A stretch of 64,000 nt of DNA from an uncultured Gemmatimonadota bacterium (GCA_902826615.1 CADEFN010000006.1:310001-374000); one strand, 5' to 3'. Counted from the first letter of the stretch, positions 27,290 to 36,802 are shown. The notes: a model not told the origin generated them from the sequence alone. Translations and numbers: made by a program.

Positions 27290-28104
27290 CCAAATCTCCC
27301 CGTGATATAAGCCTCGGTGCGTTCTTCGCGAGGGCTGGTGAACATGCTTTGTGTGGCGTCGACTTCGATGAGACGTCCCATGTAGAAAAACGCCGTCCGG
27401 TCGGACACACGCGCAGCCTGCTGCAGGTTGTGGGTGACGATGACGATCGTGATCTCCGACTTCAACTCGTACAGTAACTCTTCGATCTTCTGCGTGGCGA
27501 TGGGATCGAGCGCCGAGCATGGCTCGTCGAGGAGCAGCACTTCCGGCTGGTTGGCGAGTGCGCGGGCAATGCAGAGGCGCTGCTGCTGCCCGCCAGACAA
27601 ACCGAGCGCTGAGTCCCGGAGCCGGTCCTTGACCTCGTCCCACAGGGCCGCGCGACGCAGCGAGGACTCCACGGCGGCATCAAGTTCCTGCCGCGACCCG
27701 GTCCCGTTGATGCGCGGACCATAGGCCACGTTGTCGTACACCGAACGAGGAAAGGGATTCCAGCGTTGAAAAACCATCCCGATCCGCTGACGCAACTGCA
27801 CGACGTCCATCGAGGTGCCGTTCACATCCTCGCCGTCGAGCCGAATGGCGCCTTCGTGCCGCGTATCGGGGATGAGCGCATTCATCCGGTTGATCGAGCG
27901 CAAGAAAGTGGACTTGCCGCATCCCGACGGGCCGATGAATGCCGTGACCGACCGCGCCGGGATCTGCAGACTCACCTGATGCAGCGCCTGCTTGGCTCCA
28001 TACCAGAACGAGTAGTCGGCCGCCTCGATCGAACCGAGGGCGCCCACCGTGTCCTGCGATGGCGTACGATCGGCGGTGCTCAGCCGTGGAGCAGGGACGG
28101 TCAT
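27286..28104 (-). CDS. pstB: Phosphate ABC transporter ATP-binding protein PstB, second copy
   Basis: A 272-residue ABC ATPase energising high-affinity phosphate uptake. Walker [10 protein letters not shown], the Q-loop region [20 protein letters not shown], signature [16 protein letters not shown] and Walker [14 protein letters not shown] are intact. The N-terminus has an extra 25 residues before the conserved domain. It directly follows another complete pstB, overlapping it by four bases at ATGA, which is uncommon. The YGPRINGTG region follows the usual PstB form more closely than in the first copy. Confidence 0.96.
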   Translation of the reverse strand: MTVPAPRLSTADRTPSQDTVGALGSIEAADYSFWYGAKQALHQVSLQIPARSVTAFIGPSGCGKSTFLRSINRMNALIPDTRHEGAIRLDGEDVNGTSMDVVQLRQRIGMVFQRWNPFPRSVYDNVAYGPRINGTGSRQELDAAVESSLRRAALWDEVKDRLRDSALGLSGGQQQRLCIARALANQPEVLLLDEPCSALDPIATQKIEELLYELKSEITIVIVTHNLQQAARVSDRTAFFYMGRLIEVDATQSMFTSPREERTEAYITGRFG

Positions 28105-28943
28105 CCGAAGCGACCGGTAATGTACGCTTCGGTCCGCGAGTCTTCGGGAGCGGTGAAGAGCTTCCGCGTGGGGGACACCTCAACCAGGTCGCCCATGAGC
28201 ATGAAGGCGGTGCGATCGGAGACGCGGGCGGCCTGCTGCATGTTGTGCGTCACGATGACCACCGTCACGCTCCCGCGCAGCTCGTACAGCAGCTCCTCCA
28301 CCTTCTGTGTGGAGATGGGGTCGAGCGAAGCGGTCGGTTCGTCGAGCAGCAGCACGCGGGGTGATGTGGCGAGCGCGCGTGCGATGCAGAGCCGCTGTTG
28401 TTGCCCGCCGGAGAGCCCGGTCGCCGACTCGCGCAGCCGGTCCTTCACTTCGTTCCACAGGGCCGCCTGCACCAGCGACTTCTCCACGATCTCATCGATG
28501 GTGCGGCGGTCGGGCGCGCGTCGTCCCAAACTCTGAAAGCCCGCCGCGACATTGTCGCGAATGGACATCGTGGGGAAGGGCGTGGGACGCTGGAACACCA
28601 TCCCGATGCGGCGACGCACTTCGATGGGGTTCACGCCGCGTGCGTAGATGTCGTCACCGTCAAGCATCACCTCACCCTCGGTGCGCGCACCGATGATGGT
28701 TTCATGCATGCGGTTGAGACAGCGCAGCAGCGTGGATTTGCCACACCCCGATGGCCCGATGATGGCCGTGACCTGTGCATCGAGAAAGTCGAGACTGACG
28801 CCGCGCACGGTCCGGTTGGCGCCGTAATAGGCGTCGAGCTGGCGCACGGCGACACGAACCGCAGGTGCCACACTGGCGGATTCGGGCGCGTCGGCTGGTG
28901 GTGGAGCGACGGGTGGTGCGGGCGGCATGATCAGCGATGTCAC
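28101..28943 (-). CDS. pstB: Phosphate ABC transporter ATP-binding protein PstB, first copy
   Basis: A 280-residue ABC ATPase with Walker [11 protein letters not shown]-loop [21 protein letters not shown], signature [16 protein letters not shown] and Walker [14 protein letters not shown]. The N-terminal 30 residues are Pro/Ala-rich. Start is GTG at 28943 with AGGAG six bases upstream, 24 bp after pstA. The RPTPFP and [11 protein letters not shown] segments differ from the other copy, so the two are diverged paralogues and not a recent duplication. Confidence 0.96.
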   Translation of the reverse strand: MTSLIMPPAPPVAPPPADAPESASVAPAVRVAVRQLDAYYGANRTVRGVSLDFLDAQVTAIIGPSGCGKSTLLRCLNRMHETIIGARTEGEVMLDGDDIYARGVNPIEVRRRIGMVFQRPTPFPTMSIRDNVAAGFQSLGRRAPDRRTIDEIVEKSLVQAALWNEVKDRLRESATGLSGGQQQRLCIARALATSPRVLLLDEPTASLDPISTQKVEELLYELRGSVTVVIVTHNMQQAARVSDRTAFMLMGDLVEVSPTRKLFTAPEDSRTEAYITGRFG

Positions 28944-28967
28944 GAGGGACTCCTGGCGACGTCCCGG

Positions 28968-29870
28968 TCAGTCGTGGCCGGCGGTAAAGCGCGACCGGGT
29001 GGCAAACCGGGCAACAAGCGAAATGATGAGCACGAGAGCGATGAGCACGAGGGCTCCCGCCCACGCCAGCCGATGCCAGTCGTCAAAGGGCGAGGTGGCA
29101 TAGCTGTAAATCTGGAGCGGAAGGGCCGCCATGGGCTGGTCGAGCGCCGTCGACCAGAACTGGTTGCCAAAGGCCGTGAATATGAGGGGCGCCGTTTCGC
29201 CAGCGATGCGGGCAACGGCAACCAGCGCGCCGGTGACGATCCCCGGGAGCGCCGTACGCAGCACAATAGACAGCGACGTGCGCCACCGCGCGTACCCGAG
29301 GGCCAGGGCGGCCTCACGCAGCGAGGTGGGCACCAGCCGGATCATCTCTTCGGTCGTGCGGGTGACGAGCGGGATCATCATCACACCTAACGCGATGCCG
29401 CCGGCCAGCGCCGAGAAGTGCCCGATCGGGCGCACCAGCACCTGCCAGGCAAAGATGCCCATGACAATCGACGGCAACCCGTTGAGCACGTCGGAAAGAA
29501 AGCGCACAGCGTTCGCGAGCCTCGTGCCGCGTTGTTCGGCGAGATGCAGACCGGCCCCGATCCCGATCGGCAGCCCGATCGCCGCCGCGATGGCGATAAG
29601 AATGAGGGTGCCGGTGATGGCGTTGGCCATGCCTCCCCCGGTCTCACCAACGGGTTTGGGCATCCGCGTGAAGAAGGCGAGATCGAGTGACGATGCGCCT
29701 TCGCGCGCGAGGTGGACGAGAATGAAAACGAGGGGCAGGGTGGCGGCGAACGCCGCCACGTACATGATGCCGAGCATGACGGCGTTGGTCACACGTCGTC
29801 GGCCTAACGAGCGCCCCGTGCGTTCGGCGAACGCACGCTGCTGACCGGTTGGCCTGGAAGTGGTCGCCAT
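28968..29870 (-). CDS. pstA: Phosphate ABC transporter permease PstA
   Basis: A 300-residue inner-membrane permease with six predicted helices. The BPD_transp motif is seen in NGLPSIVMGIFAWQVLV and in the EAA-type loop VPTSLREAALALGYARWRTS. The conserved VARIAGETAPLIFTAFGNQFW near the C-terminus is diagnostic of PstA. ATG overlaps the pstC stop by one base. It forms a heterodimeric channel with PstC. Confidence 0.97.
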   Translation of the reverse strand: MATTSRPTGQQRAFAERTGRSLGRRRVTNAVMLGIMYVAAFAATLPLVFILVHLAREGASSLDLAFFTRMPKPVGETGGGMANAITGTLILIAIAAAIGLPIGIGAGLHLAEQRGTRLANAVRFLSDVLNGLPSIVMGIFAWQVLVRPIGHFSALAGGIALGVMMIPLVTRTTEEMIRLVPTSLREAALALGYARWRTSLSIVLRTALPGIVTGALVAVARIAGETAPLIFTAFGNQFWSTALDQPMAALPLQIYSYATSPFDDWHRLAWAGALVLIALVLIISLVARFATRSRFTAGHD

Positions 29871-30847
29871 CAGCGTCCCTCGCGGGCCACGCGACCCACC
29901 AGCCAGCGGGCAATCATATTCACCATCAGCGTGACCACGAGAAGAACAGCGCCGCAGGCCATCAGCGCAGCCGTATGGAACTCCGTCGACGCCTCGGCAA
30001 ACTCATTCGCGATTACCGACGCGAGGGTGTACCCAGGGGCGAAGAGCGAGGCCGACAACTCGGCGCGATTTCCGATCAGCATGGTCACGGCCATTGTCTC
30101 GCCAAGAGCGCGCCCGAGGCCGAGGATGATCCCGCCGATGATACCCGAGCGAGCGTAGGGGACCACGGCGTCGCGGATCATTTCCCAGCGCGTGGCGCCC
30201 AGCGCCAGCGCCGCCTCGCGCTGCGCACGTGGCACCGCCATCAGCACCTCGCGCGCAACTGCCGAGATGTAGGGAAGGATCATGATGGCGAGAATCACGG
30301 ACGCGGCGAGCATGCTGTTGCCATACGCCGGCCCGCTGAACAGCGGGGTGTTACCCAGTCCGAGGGTGGTGGCCAGGAAAGGCATCACGTCCTCGCGGAG
30401 CACCGGGAGGAGCACGAAAATGCCCCACAGGCCGTACACCACGGAGGGAATGGCCGCGAGGAGATCGACCAGAAAGGCCACCGGCTGCCGCAGCCAGGGC
30501 GGGGCAAACTCGGAGAGGAAGATCGCCACACCTAACGCGAGTGGCGTGGCCAGCACCAGCGCAAGCACCGACGACACCACCGTGCCATAAATCATGGGGG
30601 CTGCCCCAAACTCACCGGCGCCTACATCCCACGTCGAGCCGGTGAGAAAGGAGAGACCGAACTTCTCGAAGGCCGGCCAGGCCCCGACAAAGACCTGCAA
30701 TGCAATGAAGCCGAGTAGCAGCGGAATGCTGAGGGCGCAGGCCGTCGTGATGATGCGATACCAGCGATCCGCCGACGAGGCGCCCTCAATGGAAGTGCTG
30801 CCCACCGCCGATCGATCAAGTGGTGCTGCGACCGGCGGTGTCGTCAC
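29870..30847 (-). CDS. pstC: Phosphate ABC transporter permease PstC
   Basis: A 325-residue inner-membrane permease. FGAAPMIYGTVVSSVLALVL and AIPSVVYGLWGIFVLLP are PstC signatures. The EAA loop is VPRAQREAALALGATRWEMI, followed by LGRALGETMAVTMLIGN. Start is GTG overlapping the pstS stop (GTGA). The N-terminal 35 residues are cytoplasmic and poorly conserved. Confidence 0.97.
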   Translation of the reverse strand: MTTPPVAAPLDRSAVGSTSIEGASSADRWYRIITTACALSIPLLLGFIALQVFVGAWPAFEKFGLSFLTGSTWDVGAGEFGAAPMIYGTVVSSVLALVLATPLALGVAIFLSEFAPPWLRQPVAFLVDLLAAIPSVVYGLWGIFVLLPVLREDVMPFLATTLGLGNTPLFSGPAYGNSMLAASVILAIMILPYISAVAREVLMAVPRAQREAALALGATRWEMIRDAVVPYARSGIIGGIILGLGRALGETMAVTMLIGNRAELSASLFAPGYTLASVIANEFAEASTEFHTAALMACGAVLLVVTLMVNMIARWLVGRVAREGR

Positions 30848-31914
30848 TGCGCGATGCCCGTGATGCTGGAGAGACGCTCAGTCAGCTGTGTCGCGAGTGC
30901 GGCCGGGAGTGGAGCGTAGTCGAGCGAGGCCGCGCTCTGCTGTCCCGTGGTGTACATCCAGCGCATGAAGTCCACGAGCTTCTTTCCCTTGGCGCCGTCC
31001 GCCTGGTTGGTGTAAACGAGGAGCCAGGTAAACGACGAAATCGGGTAGGCCTGAGCGCCGGGGGCGTTCACGATCGAAACGCGATAATCCGAGTTGGGAC
31101 CGAGCTGTGCAATCGCGCCCTCGGCGGCCGCTGTGATGGACGCGATGGTGGGCTCAACCACGTTGCCAGCCGCGTTCTTCACATGTGCAGCCGGGAGACC
31201 GTTCTGCTTGGCGTAGGCCAACTCGACGTAGCCGATGGTGCCGGGTGTTTGCTTCACGCTTCCCGACACGCCTTCGTTGCCGCGTCCACCGAGTCCGATG
31301 GGCCACGCCACAGACTTGCCCTTTCCGGGACCCGCTTTCCAAGCCGCGCTCACGGCAGTGAGATAGTCGGTGAAGATGAACGAGGTGCCTGAACCGTCAG
31401 AGCGATGCACCACCAGGATGTCCTGTGCCGGAAGTGTAGTGCCGGCGTTTTCAGCGACCAGTCGGGCGTCATTCCATTTGGTGATTTTGCCGAGGAAGAT
31501 GTCGGCAATCAGCTCACCGGTGAGCTTGAGCGGGGTGGTGACGCCGGGGAGGTTGTAGGTGATGACGACGGCGCCCAGCACGGTTGGGAAGTGCAGCACT
31601 GGGCCGCCCTTTGCTGCGGCGAGTTCCTCGTCGTTCATCGGGCCGTCGGAGGCGCCGAAGTCGACGGTCTGCTCAGAGAGCTGCTTGATCCCCGCGCCCG
31701 AGCCGACGGATCCGTAGTTGATCTTCACGCCGGTTTGTTCGGCGTAGTTGGAGAACCATTTGGAGTAGATGGGGAGGGGAAAGGTCGCCCCCGCTCCGTT
31801 GAGGTCCACTCCGCTGGTGGTCGCGCCCGCTTCGGCGCCCGCTGACTGCTTCTCTGCTCCCGAACATGCCAGAAAGGTTACGGCCGAAACGACTGCGGCG
31901 AACCGATAGCGCAC
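30844..31914 (-). CDS. pstS: Phosphate-binding lipoprotein PstS
   Basis: A 356-residue periplasmic phosphate-binding protein. Residues 1-17 form a lipoprotein signal (VVSAVTFLACSG, Cys17). Ligand-site segments are GAGATFPLPIYSKW, VDFGASDGPM and VHRSDGSGTSFIFTDYL. SLTWLLVY-like FTWLLVYTNQADGAKGK near the end is also typical. Start is GTG with AGGAG seven bases upstream. It is the first gene of pstSCAB1B2-phoU-ppx, behind a promoter with 11-bp direct repeats that look like PhoB sites. Confidence 0.97.
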   Translation of the reverse strand: MRYRFAAVVSAVTFLACSGAEKQSAGAEAGATTSGVDLNGAGATFPLPIYSKWFSNYAEQTGVKINYGSVGSGAGIKQLSEQTVDFGASDGPMNDEELAAAKGGPVLHFPTVLGAVVITYNLPGVTTPLKLTGELIADIFLGKITKWNDARLVAENAGTTLPAQDILVVHRSDGSGTSFIFTDYLTAVSAAWKAGPGKGKSVAWPIGLGGRGNEGVSGSVKQTPGTIGYVELAYAKQNGLPAAHVKNAAGNVVEPTIASITAAAEGAIAQLGPNSDYRVSIVNAPGAQAYPISSFTWLLVYTNQADGAKGKKLVDFMRWMYTTGQQSAASLDYAPLPAALATQLTERLSSITGIAQ

Positions 31915-31987
31915 GTGTGATCTCCTGTGTAAGTGACGGTGCGCCTTGAAGATCGCTGTTTTCGGCGGTTACAAAGAACGGAGTTAT

Positions 31988-32016
31988 GTAACGGGGCCGT
32001 CACAGTTGGCTCAGAG
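31988..32016 (-). promoter_or_regulatory. Pho-box-like direct repeats in the pstS promoter
   Basis: On the minus strand CTCTGAG (32016-32010), CTGTGAC (32005-31999) and CCGTTAC (31994-31988) recur exactly every 11 bp, about 75-100 bp before the pstS start. This is the geometry of PhoB/PhoP sites, and a PhoB-type regulator is encoded 7 kb away. A -10 candidate (TTTGTAAC) follows about 14 bp downstream. Confidence 0.6.
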
Positions 32017-32018
32017 AC

Positions 32019-32058
32019 GGCGGACGGCAGAGGTAAGACTCGACCTCTGCCGTCCGCC
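32019..32058 (-). terminator. 16-bp perfect hairpin after the beta-helix lipoprotein gene
   Basis: GGCGGACGGCAGAGGT (32019-32034) and ACCTCTGCCGTCCGCC (32043-32058) pair perfectly around an eight-base loop, 35 bp after the stop of the lipoprotein gene. No T-run follows, and the hairpin abuts the pstS repeat element. It probably ends or attenuates transcription from the upstream gene into the pst operon. Confidence 0.55.
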
Positions 32059-32093
32059 CGAACCGTCGCCCCCGGCTAAGGGGAATTTCCAGG

Positions 32094-33818
32094 CTAGCGC
32101 TGGGCGTAGGTGGTCCAGCCCTGCCACCACTTGGCGCCGCCAGGGGCAGCCGCGCCGCGGTACGCTGTTCCGCTCACCACGGTTCCGGCGGCCGTCGCCA
32201 GCTTGCCGGTGAAGGTGGCCAGTCCGCCGGTAGCGATGGCAGCGCTCGCGGCCGGCGTCCAATCGAATGAGGCGACCGGGGTGGTGTTGGTGATCGCTGA
32301 CGGGTAGGCCGTGAACAGCGAAGCTGTAGTGCCCGCAGTGGCGACAAGTGCGTTTCCGGCCACGTCGAAGGAGAAGCGTCCGGTTCCGCTTTCGAAGGCG
32401 TTGGCAGACTCGAGCACGGCGATGTTGCGGAGTGCGAGGTCCGCGGTGGCCAAATCTGGGGTGGCCACCGCACCGCCCCGGTTGTAGGTCGCCTGGTCAC
32501 GCACGGACATGGCGGCCCTGGGCCAGCGAGCAACCACCCCGTTCACGTAGTACCCACCTGAACCGCGGCGGAGCAACATGCCAATTCCTCCGGCGCTTCC
32601 TGCGCCCGCGTTGATATCGCCAGTCCCGATCAGGGTGAAATTGGCCACGACGGGAACGGTCAGCGGGTTGGAGTCAAAGCCGTTGTTGCAGCCTGCGCCG
32701 TCGCAGCCGTCGTTCTCAATACCTTGCGGATCGGTGGCGACGTTCTGACCGGGGAGCGGGTTGATGTTGACGGTCCCTGACTGCATGCCAATCAGGAACT
32801 GCAGCTTGCCACGATAGCCTTCGGACATGTCAAAGTGATCGTCGCCGGTTTCGTATGACACCAGGTTGGTCGCGTTGACCGAGCCACCGAACCACTCGAA
32901 GGCGTCGTCGAGTCCGTAGACGGCCTGCAAGTACGAGAGACGTGTGCCGCTACCCACACCGGCGAAAGTGAACGAGTTGAGTTCTTCGTTGGCCCGCGGC
33001 GCAAAGCCTGCAAACTCAACGCGGACGTAGCGAAGCTCGCCGCTGTCGTCTGCGTCATTGGTGCCTCCGCCGTAGAGGATCTCATAGTTCCTGCCGCTGA
33101 CGACCGCGGTCCCATCGGTGCCGCTGCCATCGAGACGGGGGTTGGCGCCGGTCTTGTTGATGGTGGCGTTGCCGATGATGATCAGACCGCCCCAGTCGCC
33201 AGCACGACGCTGGCCGACGGCTTTGGACGAGGTCATTACGATCGGCGCGTCGGCGCGACCCACGGCATTGATCTTGGCGCCACGCAGCACGAAGAGCGCA
33301 GACTGCTCGTTGCCCTTGATGATCGTGCCGGGCTGGATGGTGAGCGTCGCTGGGGCGACCACGTGGATGAAGCCTGCGAGTGTGTAGGCGGTGTCAGCGT
33401 ACAGTGTCGTATTGGCCGTGATGTCGCCGGTGATGCTCCTGGAAAAGGTGCCAAAGGCAAGTGTCGTCGCCGAGGTTTCGCCGGACGGTGCACTCGCAAC
33501 CCCACCGCGCACAGCAAGCACCCGATAGCGGTACAGTGTCTGTACCTTGAGACCTGTGTCATCGTAGGTCACCGTGCCCGGTGTAGCCGGTGCTGCGGCA
33601 GTGCCGACCTGCGCGAATGTCCCAGCGGCCCCCTCAGCACGTTCGATGTTGTACGTGTTGATGCCAGTCGTGCTCGGGAAGGTGACACGCACGGTCGATG
33701 TCCCGGTTGGAGCAGCCTGGACGCCTAACGGGGCGACCGGAGCGACGGGGCCGGAGGGGTCATCGCTGCCGCAGGCGGCAAGGAATGGCAGGACGGCAAG
33801 CAGGCGGAGAAGTCGCAT
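32094..33818 (-). CDS. Secreted lipoprotein with fibronectin-III-like and beta-helix-like regions
   Basis: A 574-residue surface lipoprotein. The signal LLAVLPFLAACGSDD gives an acylated Cys16. Residues about 28-125 look like a fibronectin type III domain (PLGVQAAPTGTSTVRVTF ... YRYRVLAVRGG). The rest has repeated Gly/Asn-rich turns (ILYGGGTNDADDSGELRYVRV, NFTLIGTGD), suggesting a right-handed beta helix. ATG at 33818 gives the signal peptide, and the frame stays open upstream without a signal-like start. It lies after a TonB receptor gene and before pst, the arrangement of a receptor with its surface partner. The ligand is unknown, and a phosphate compound is possible from context. Confidence 0.8.
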   Translation of the reverse strand: MRLLRLLAVLPFLAACGSDDPSGPVAPVAPLGVQAAPTGTSTVRVTFPSTTGINTYNIERAEGAAGTFAQVGTAAAPATPGTVTYDDTGLKVQTLYRYRVLAVRGGVASAPSGETSATTLAFGTFSRSITGDITANTTLYADTAYTLAGFIHVVAPATLTIQPGTIIKGNEQSALFVLRGAKINAVGRADAPIVMTSSKAVGQRRAGDWGGLIIIGNATINKTGANPRLDGSGTDGTAVVSGRNYEILYGGGTNDADDSGELRYVRVEFAGFAPRANEELNSFTFAGVGSGTRLSYLQAVYGLDDAFEWFGGSVNATNLVSYETGDDHFDMSEGYRGKLQFLIGMQSGTVNINPLPGQNVATDPQGIENDGCDGAGCNNGFDSNPLTVPVVANFTLIGTGDINAGAGSAGGIGMLLRRGSGGYYVNGVVARWPRAAMSVRDQATYNRGGAVATPDLATADLALRNIAVLESANAFESGTGRFSFDVAGNALVATAGTTASLFTAYPSAITNTTPVASFDWTPAASAAIATGGLATFTGKLATAAGTVVSGTAYRGAAAPGGAKWWQGWTTYAQR

Positions 33819-33849
33819 GGAGTGGGCCGTTGAGAGGCTACAGGGAGGG

Positions 33850-33888
33850 AAAAACACACGGCCGATCGTTGGAGTGATCGGCCGTGTG
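33850..33888 (-). terminator. Rho-independent terminator after the TonB receptor gene
   Basis: CACACGGCCGATC (33855-33867) pairs perfectly with GATCGGCCGTGTG (33876-33888). On the minus strand a run of five T follows. It lies 66 bp after the receptor stop and 32 bp before the lipoprotein start, so it separates the two genes or lowers expression of the second. Confidence 0.85.
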
Positions 33889-33953
33889 GAAGTAGCGTTG
33901 CAGAAAAAACGGAGATGTGTCGAACGGGTCACGAACCTGTCACGGCGACCGGC

Positions 33954-36734
33954 TTACGGTCTCCACTGCAACCCCATCTGGAAGATGCGACCCTGCCGGT
34001 AGTAGTCGCGTGTCACGGTACCCTGGGAAATCTCGTACGGCGCGTCCAGCACGTTGCGGGCATCCAGTCGCATGCTCAGGGAACGGATGAGCGGCAGACG
34101 CAGCGAAAGGTCGACCATGTCGCGTGGCAGGAGCACCATGTCCGGCAGGGGCTGATCGCCCGCAGCGTCGATCCGCTCGCCGGTGCGGTTGTACAGCAGG
34201 GTTGCGCTGGTGTTGCCTGACCTCGAACTGTAGGTGAGACCAGCATTCACGACATACGGAGCCTGGCCCACCATCCGTCGGTTGGCATTGGTGGCTGCGA
34301 GCTGCTGGGTGCCGAGGCGAATTTCGCTCTGCATGAACGTCACGTTCGAGAAGACGACAAAGGGCTGCAGCACGCTGGCGAAAGCACCGAGGTTCTTCCG
34401 CGCCTCGATTTCGAGCCCGTAGTTGGTGGCCTCGTCGGCGTTCACATACACGATGGTGCGATTCGCCGACCCGGTTGCGCGGTAGACACGCTCGATCGGG
34501 TTGTCGAAGGTCTTGCCAAACACACCGATGCTGAACACCTCGCTCTCACTGGGATACCACTCCCAGCGAAGATCCGCATTCACGATCTGCGTGCGCTGCA
34601 GATCGGGGTTGCCCTGCACATCGTCGGCGTTGAGCACGTCGCGTGACGCCACTGGCGAGAGCTCGCGGTACTCCGGGCGGGCCAGCGTCTTTGACAGCGA
34701 GAGCCGCAGCGTCTGGAATTCCGAAAGCTTCACGTTGAAGGCCGCCGACGGCAGCAGGTCGGTCCAGATGTTATTCACCCGTACCGGGCTTCCCAGCGTG
34801 GACTGGGCGTTGAGCGTAACCTCGTCTGTCTCGTAGCGCGCTCCGCCGATGAAGCGAATGCGATCAGAGAGTCCGAGTTCCATCATGGCGAAGCCGGCGC
34901 CCAGGCGGTCCGTGGCATCGTAGTTACCACCCTGGCTGAGGGCGACCACTTCCCAGAAGTTGGGCCGGTTGGCGAAGCGCCCGTCAAAAATCTGCTCGGG
35001 TGTCAGCGCTCGTTCGGCTTGGGTGGCACGAGGCGCACTGATGCTGTAGGAAAACGTCGACGCATCACGATCGGTCGCACGGAAAAGGCCGCCGACCTTG
35101 AGCGAGTGCTGGCGCCCTGCGGCACTGAAGGAGTACTGGTAGTTGGCGCGGGCCTCGGTGGAAGACTCCTGGAGTTTGCCAAACGTGCGTACCGCGCCGC
35201 CGTTGCCCGTGCTCAGCCAACGCAGGCTCTCGCCACCACTGGTGCCAGGCTCGATGATCGAGATGAACTCGGAGCGATCGGGTTCGTCACGGGTCACGGC
35301 CGACGACGTGACAAACCAGTCCGCGCGGTGCTTCTCGCCAAACTGGTGCTCGGCGCCGAACTGATTGGAGCGCACGGAACGCTCAACGTACTGGTTCTTG
35401 TCGATCGTGACGTCGACGCCTTCAGATTCGAAGTTGCCGCGCTCGGTGCGCGCTTCGTTGTCCGAGGTGCGGTTGAAAGTGTTGTTCACCAGCAGCCGTG
35501 TGTGACCGCCGATAAGGGTGCTGAAGTTGGCAATGCCGCCCCACAGTACACCCTGGTTGCCAGTGCTACCTTCGAACCGGTTGAACTCGATGGTTTCCCC
35601 GGGCTGCGAGCCGCGGTTGGCGAGGGCGCGCACCTGGTCGGTGCGCACGTCCTGCGTGGCGGAATAGGTGCCGGAGACCAAGTACCCGATGCGCCTCCCG
35701 AAGACCGGGTCATTGCCACCGATCGAAAGCGACGCTGAACCGTTAGGCATACCGGCTGCCAGCTGGCTGCTCCAGGCGTTGCGCATCGACGAGACCATCA
35801 GACGCTTGTCTCCGTCGTTCAGTGTGGGAAAGCCCTGATCGCTGAATGCCTTGAGCAGTGTTGGAATGCCTCGGTCACCGGAAACCAGCGCGAGGCCCTC
35901 TCCCCCGACGGAAAAGGCGCGACGCACATCACTTCCGACAGCGGCGGAGTTGGCGCCAAGTGTCAGCGAGTAGGTCATGGAACGACGGGCCGGGAACTCG
36001 CGCGTCTTGATGTCCACCTGGCCGCCACTGAAGTCGCCCTGCAAGTCGGGCGTGAAGGTCTTCTGGGTTGTGATGGTCTGCAGCAGACCCGACGGAAAGA
36101 GATCGAGCGGCACGACCTTCTTCTCTGGCTCGGGACTCGGAATCCGCGTGCCATTGAGCTGTGCGGTGGTGTAGCGCTCGCCCAGCCCGCGCACAAAGAC
36201 ATACCGACCACCCTGCACGGTCACACCACTCACCCGCTGCACCGCCTGCGCCGCGTCGCTGTCCGGACTGCGCGAGATCTGCTCCGCGGTAATGGCATTC
36301 ACCACACCCGTCGCGATGCGCTGAGCGTCCAGCGCCTCGTTCACCGAGCCCCGCTCGGCGTTCGCGGTCACCACCTGGGCGGCAAGTGTGATGGTCGCCG
36401 ATTCCATTGTGATGTTCTGCTCGAGCGTCTTGTCCGCCTCGAGCATGATGCCGGTGACGGTCTTGGGCTGAAAGCCCAGCCGCCGAACCTGGATGGTGAC
36501 GGTTCCGGCAGGGATGTTGGTCAGGGCATACCGGCCATCGACGCCGGACATGCTGCCTAACGTGGTACCTACTACCTGCACACCGACGTCAGGAAGCCCC
36601 TGGCCGGTGTTGGCGTCGAGAATGCGACCGACAATTCGGCCGGGTTTGGCCTGCGCCCCAAGGGCGGAGCCAAAGGTCAGGAACGCAACGACGAAGACAA
36701 AAACGCCAGTACGTCTGCGGGGAAAGCGATTCAT
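33954..36734 (-). CDS. TonB-dependent outer-membrane receptor
   Basis: A 926-residue outer-membrane receptor. A signal peptide ends near ALGAQA (about 28). Residues 32-115 are a carboxypeptidase-D-regulatory-like domain (GRIVGRILDANTGQGLPDVG). The plug follows at about 125-250 (VNAITAEQISRSPDSDAAQ, VSGVTVQGGRYVFVRGLGER), and the rest is the beta barrel ending in GRIFQMGLQWRP with a strand pattern for outer-membrane insertion. No TonB or ExbBD gene is nearby. Location between pst and phoR suggests import of a phosphate-containing solute. Proteobacteria do have Pho-regulated TonB receptors, but the substrate here is not shown by the sequence. Confidence 0.93.
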   Translation of the reverse strand: MNRFPRRRTGVFVFVVAFLTFGSALGAQAKPGRIVGRILDANTGQGLPDVGVQVVGTTLGSMSGVDGRYALTNIPAGTVTIQVRRLGFQPKTVTGIMLEADKTLEQNITMESATITLAAQVVTANAERGSVNEALDAQRIATGVVNAITAEQISRSPDSDAAQAVQRVSGVTVQGGRYVFVRGLGERYTTAQLNGTRIPSPEPEKKVVPLDLFPSGLLQTITTQKTFTPDLQGDFSGGQVDIKTREFPARRSMTYSLTLGANSAAVGSDVRRAFSVGGEGLALVSGDRGIPTLLKAFSDQGFPTLNDGDKRLMVSSMRNAWSSQLAAGMPNGSASLSIGGNDPVFGRRIGYLVSGTYSATQDVRTDQVRALANRGSQPGETIEFNRFEGSTGNQGVLWGGIANFSTLIGGHTRLLVNNTFNRTSDNEARTERGNFESEGVDVTIDKNQYVERSVRSNQFGAEHQFGEKHRADWFVTSSAVTRDEPDRSEFISIIEPGTSGGESLRWLSTGNGGAVRTFGKLQESSTEARANYQYSFSAAGRQHSLKVGGLFRATDRDASTFSYSISAPRATQAERALTPEQIFDGRFANRPNFWEVVALSQGGNYDATDRLGAGFAMMELGLSDRIRFIGGARYETDEVTLNAQSTLGSPVRVNNIWTDLLPSAAFNVKLSEFQTLRLSLSKTLARPEYRELSPVASRDVLNADDVQGNPDLQRTQIVNADLRWEWYPSESEVFSIGVFGKTFDNPIERVYRATGSANRTIVYVNADEATNYGLEIEARKNLGAFASVLQPFVVFSNVTFMQSEIRLGTQQLAATNANRRMVGQAPYVVNAGLTYSSRSGNTSATLLYNRTGERIDAAGDQPLPDMVLLPRDMVDLSLRLPLIRSLSMRLDARNVLDAPYEISQGTVTRDYYRQGRIFQMGLQWRP

Positions 36735-36802
36735 GTATGGAGACCTGGAGTGAAACAGCAGTCCGATGCTAGCGCGCCTGAGTCACCGCGCTGCCGTTAC
36801 AA

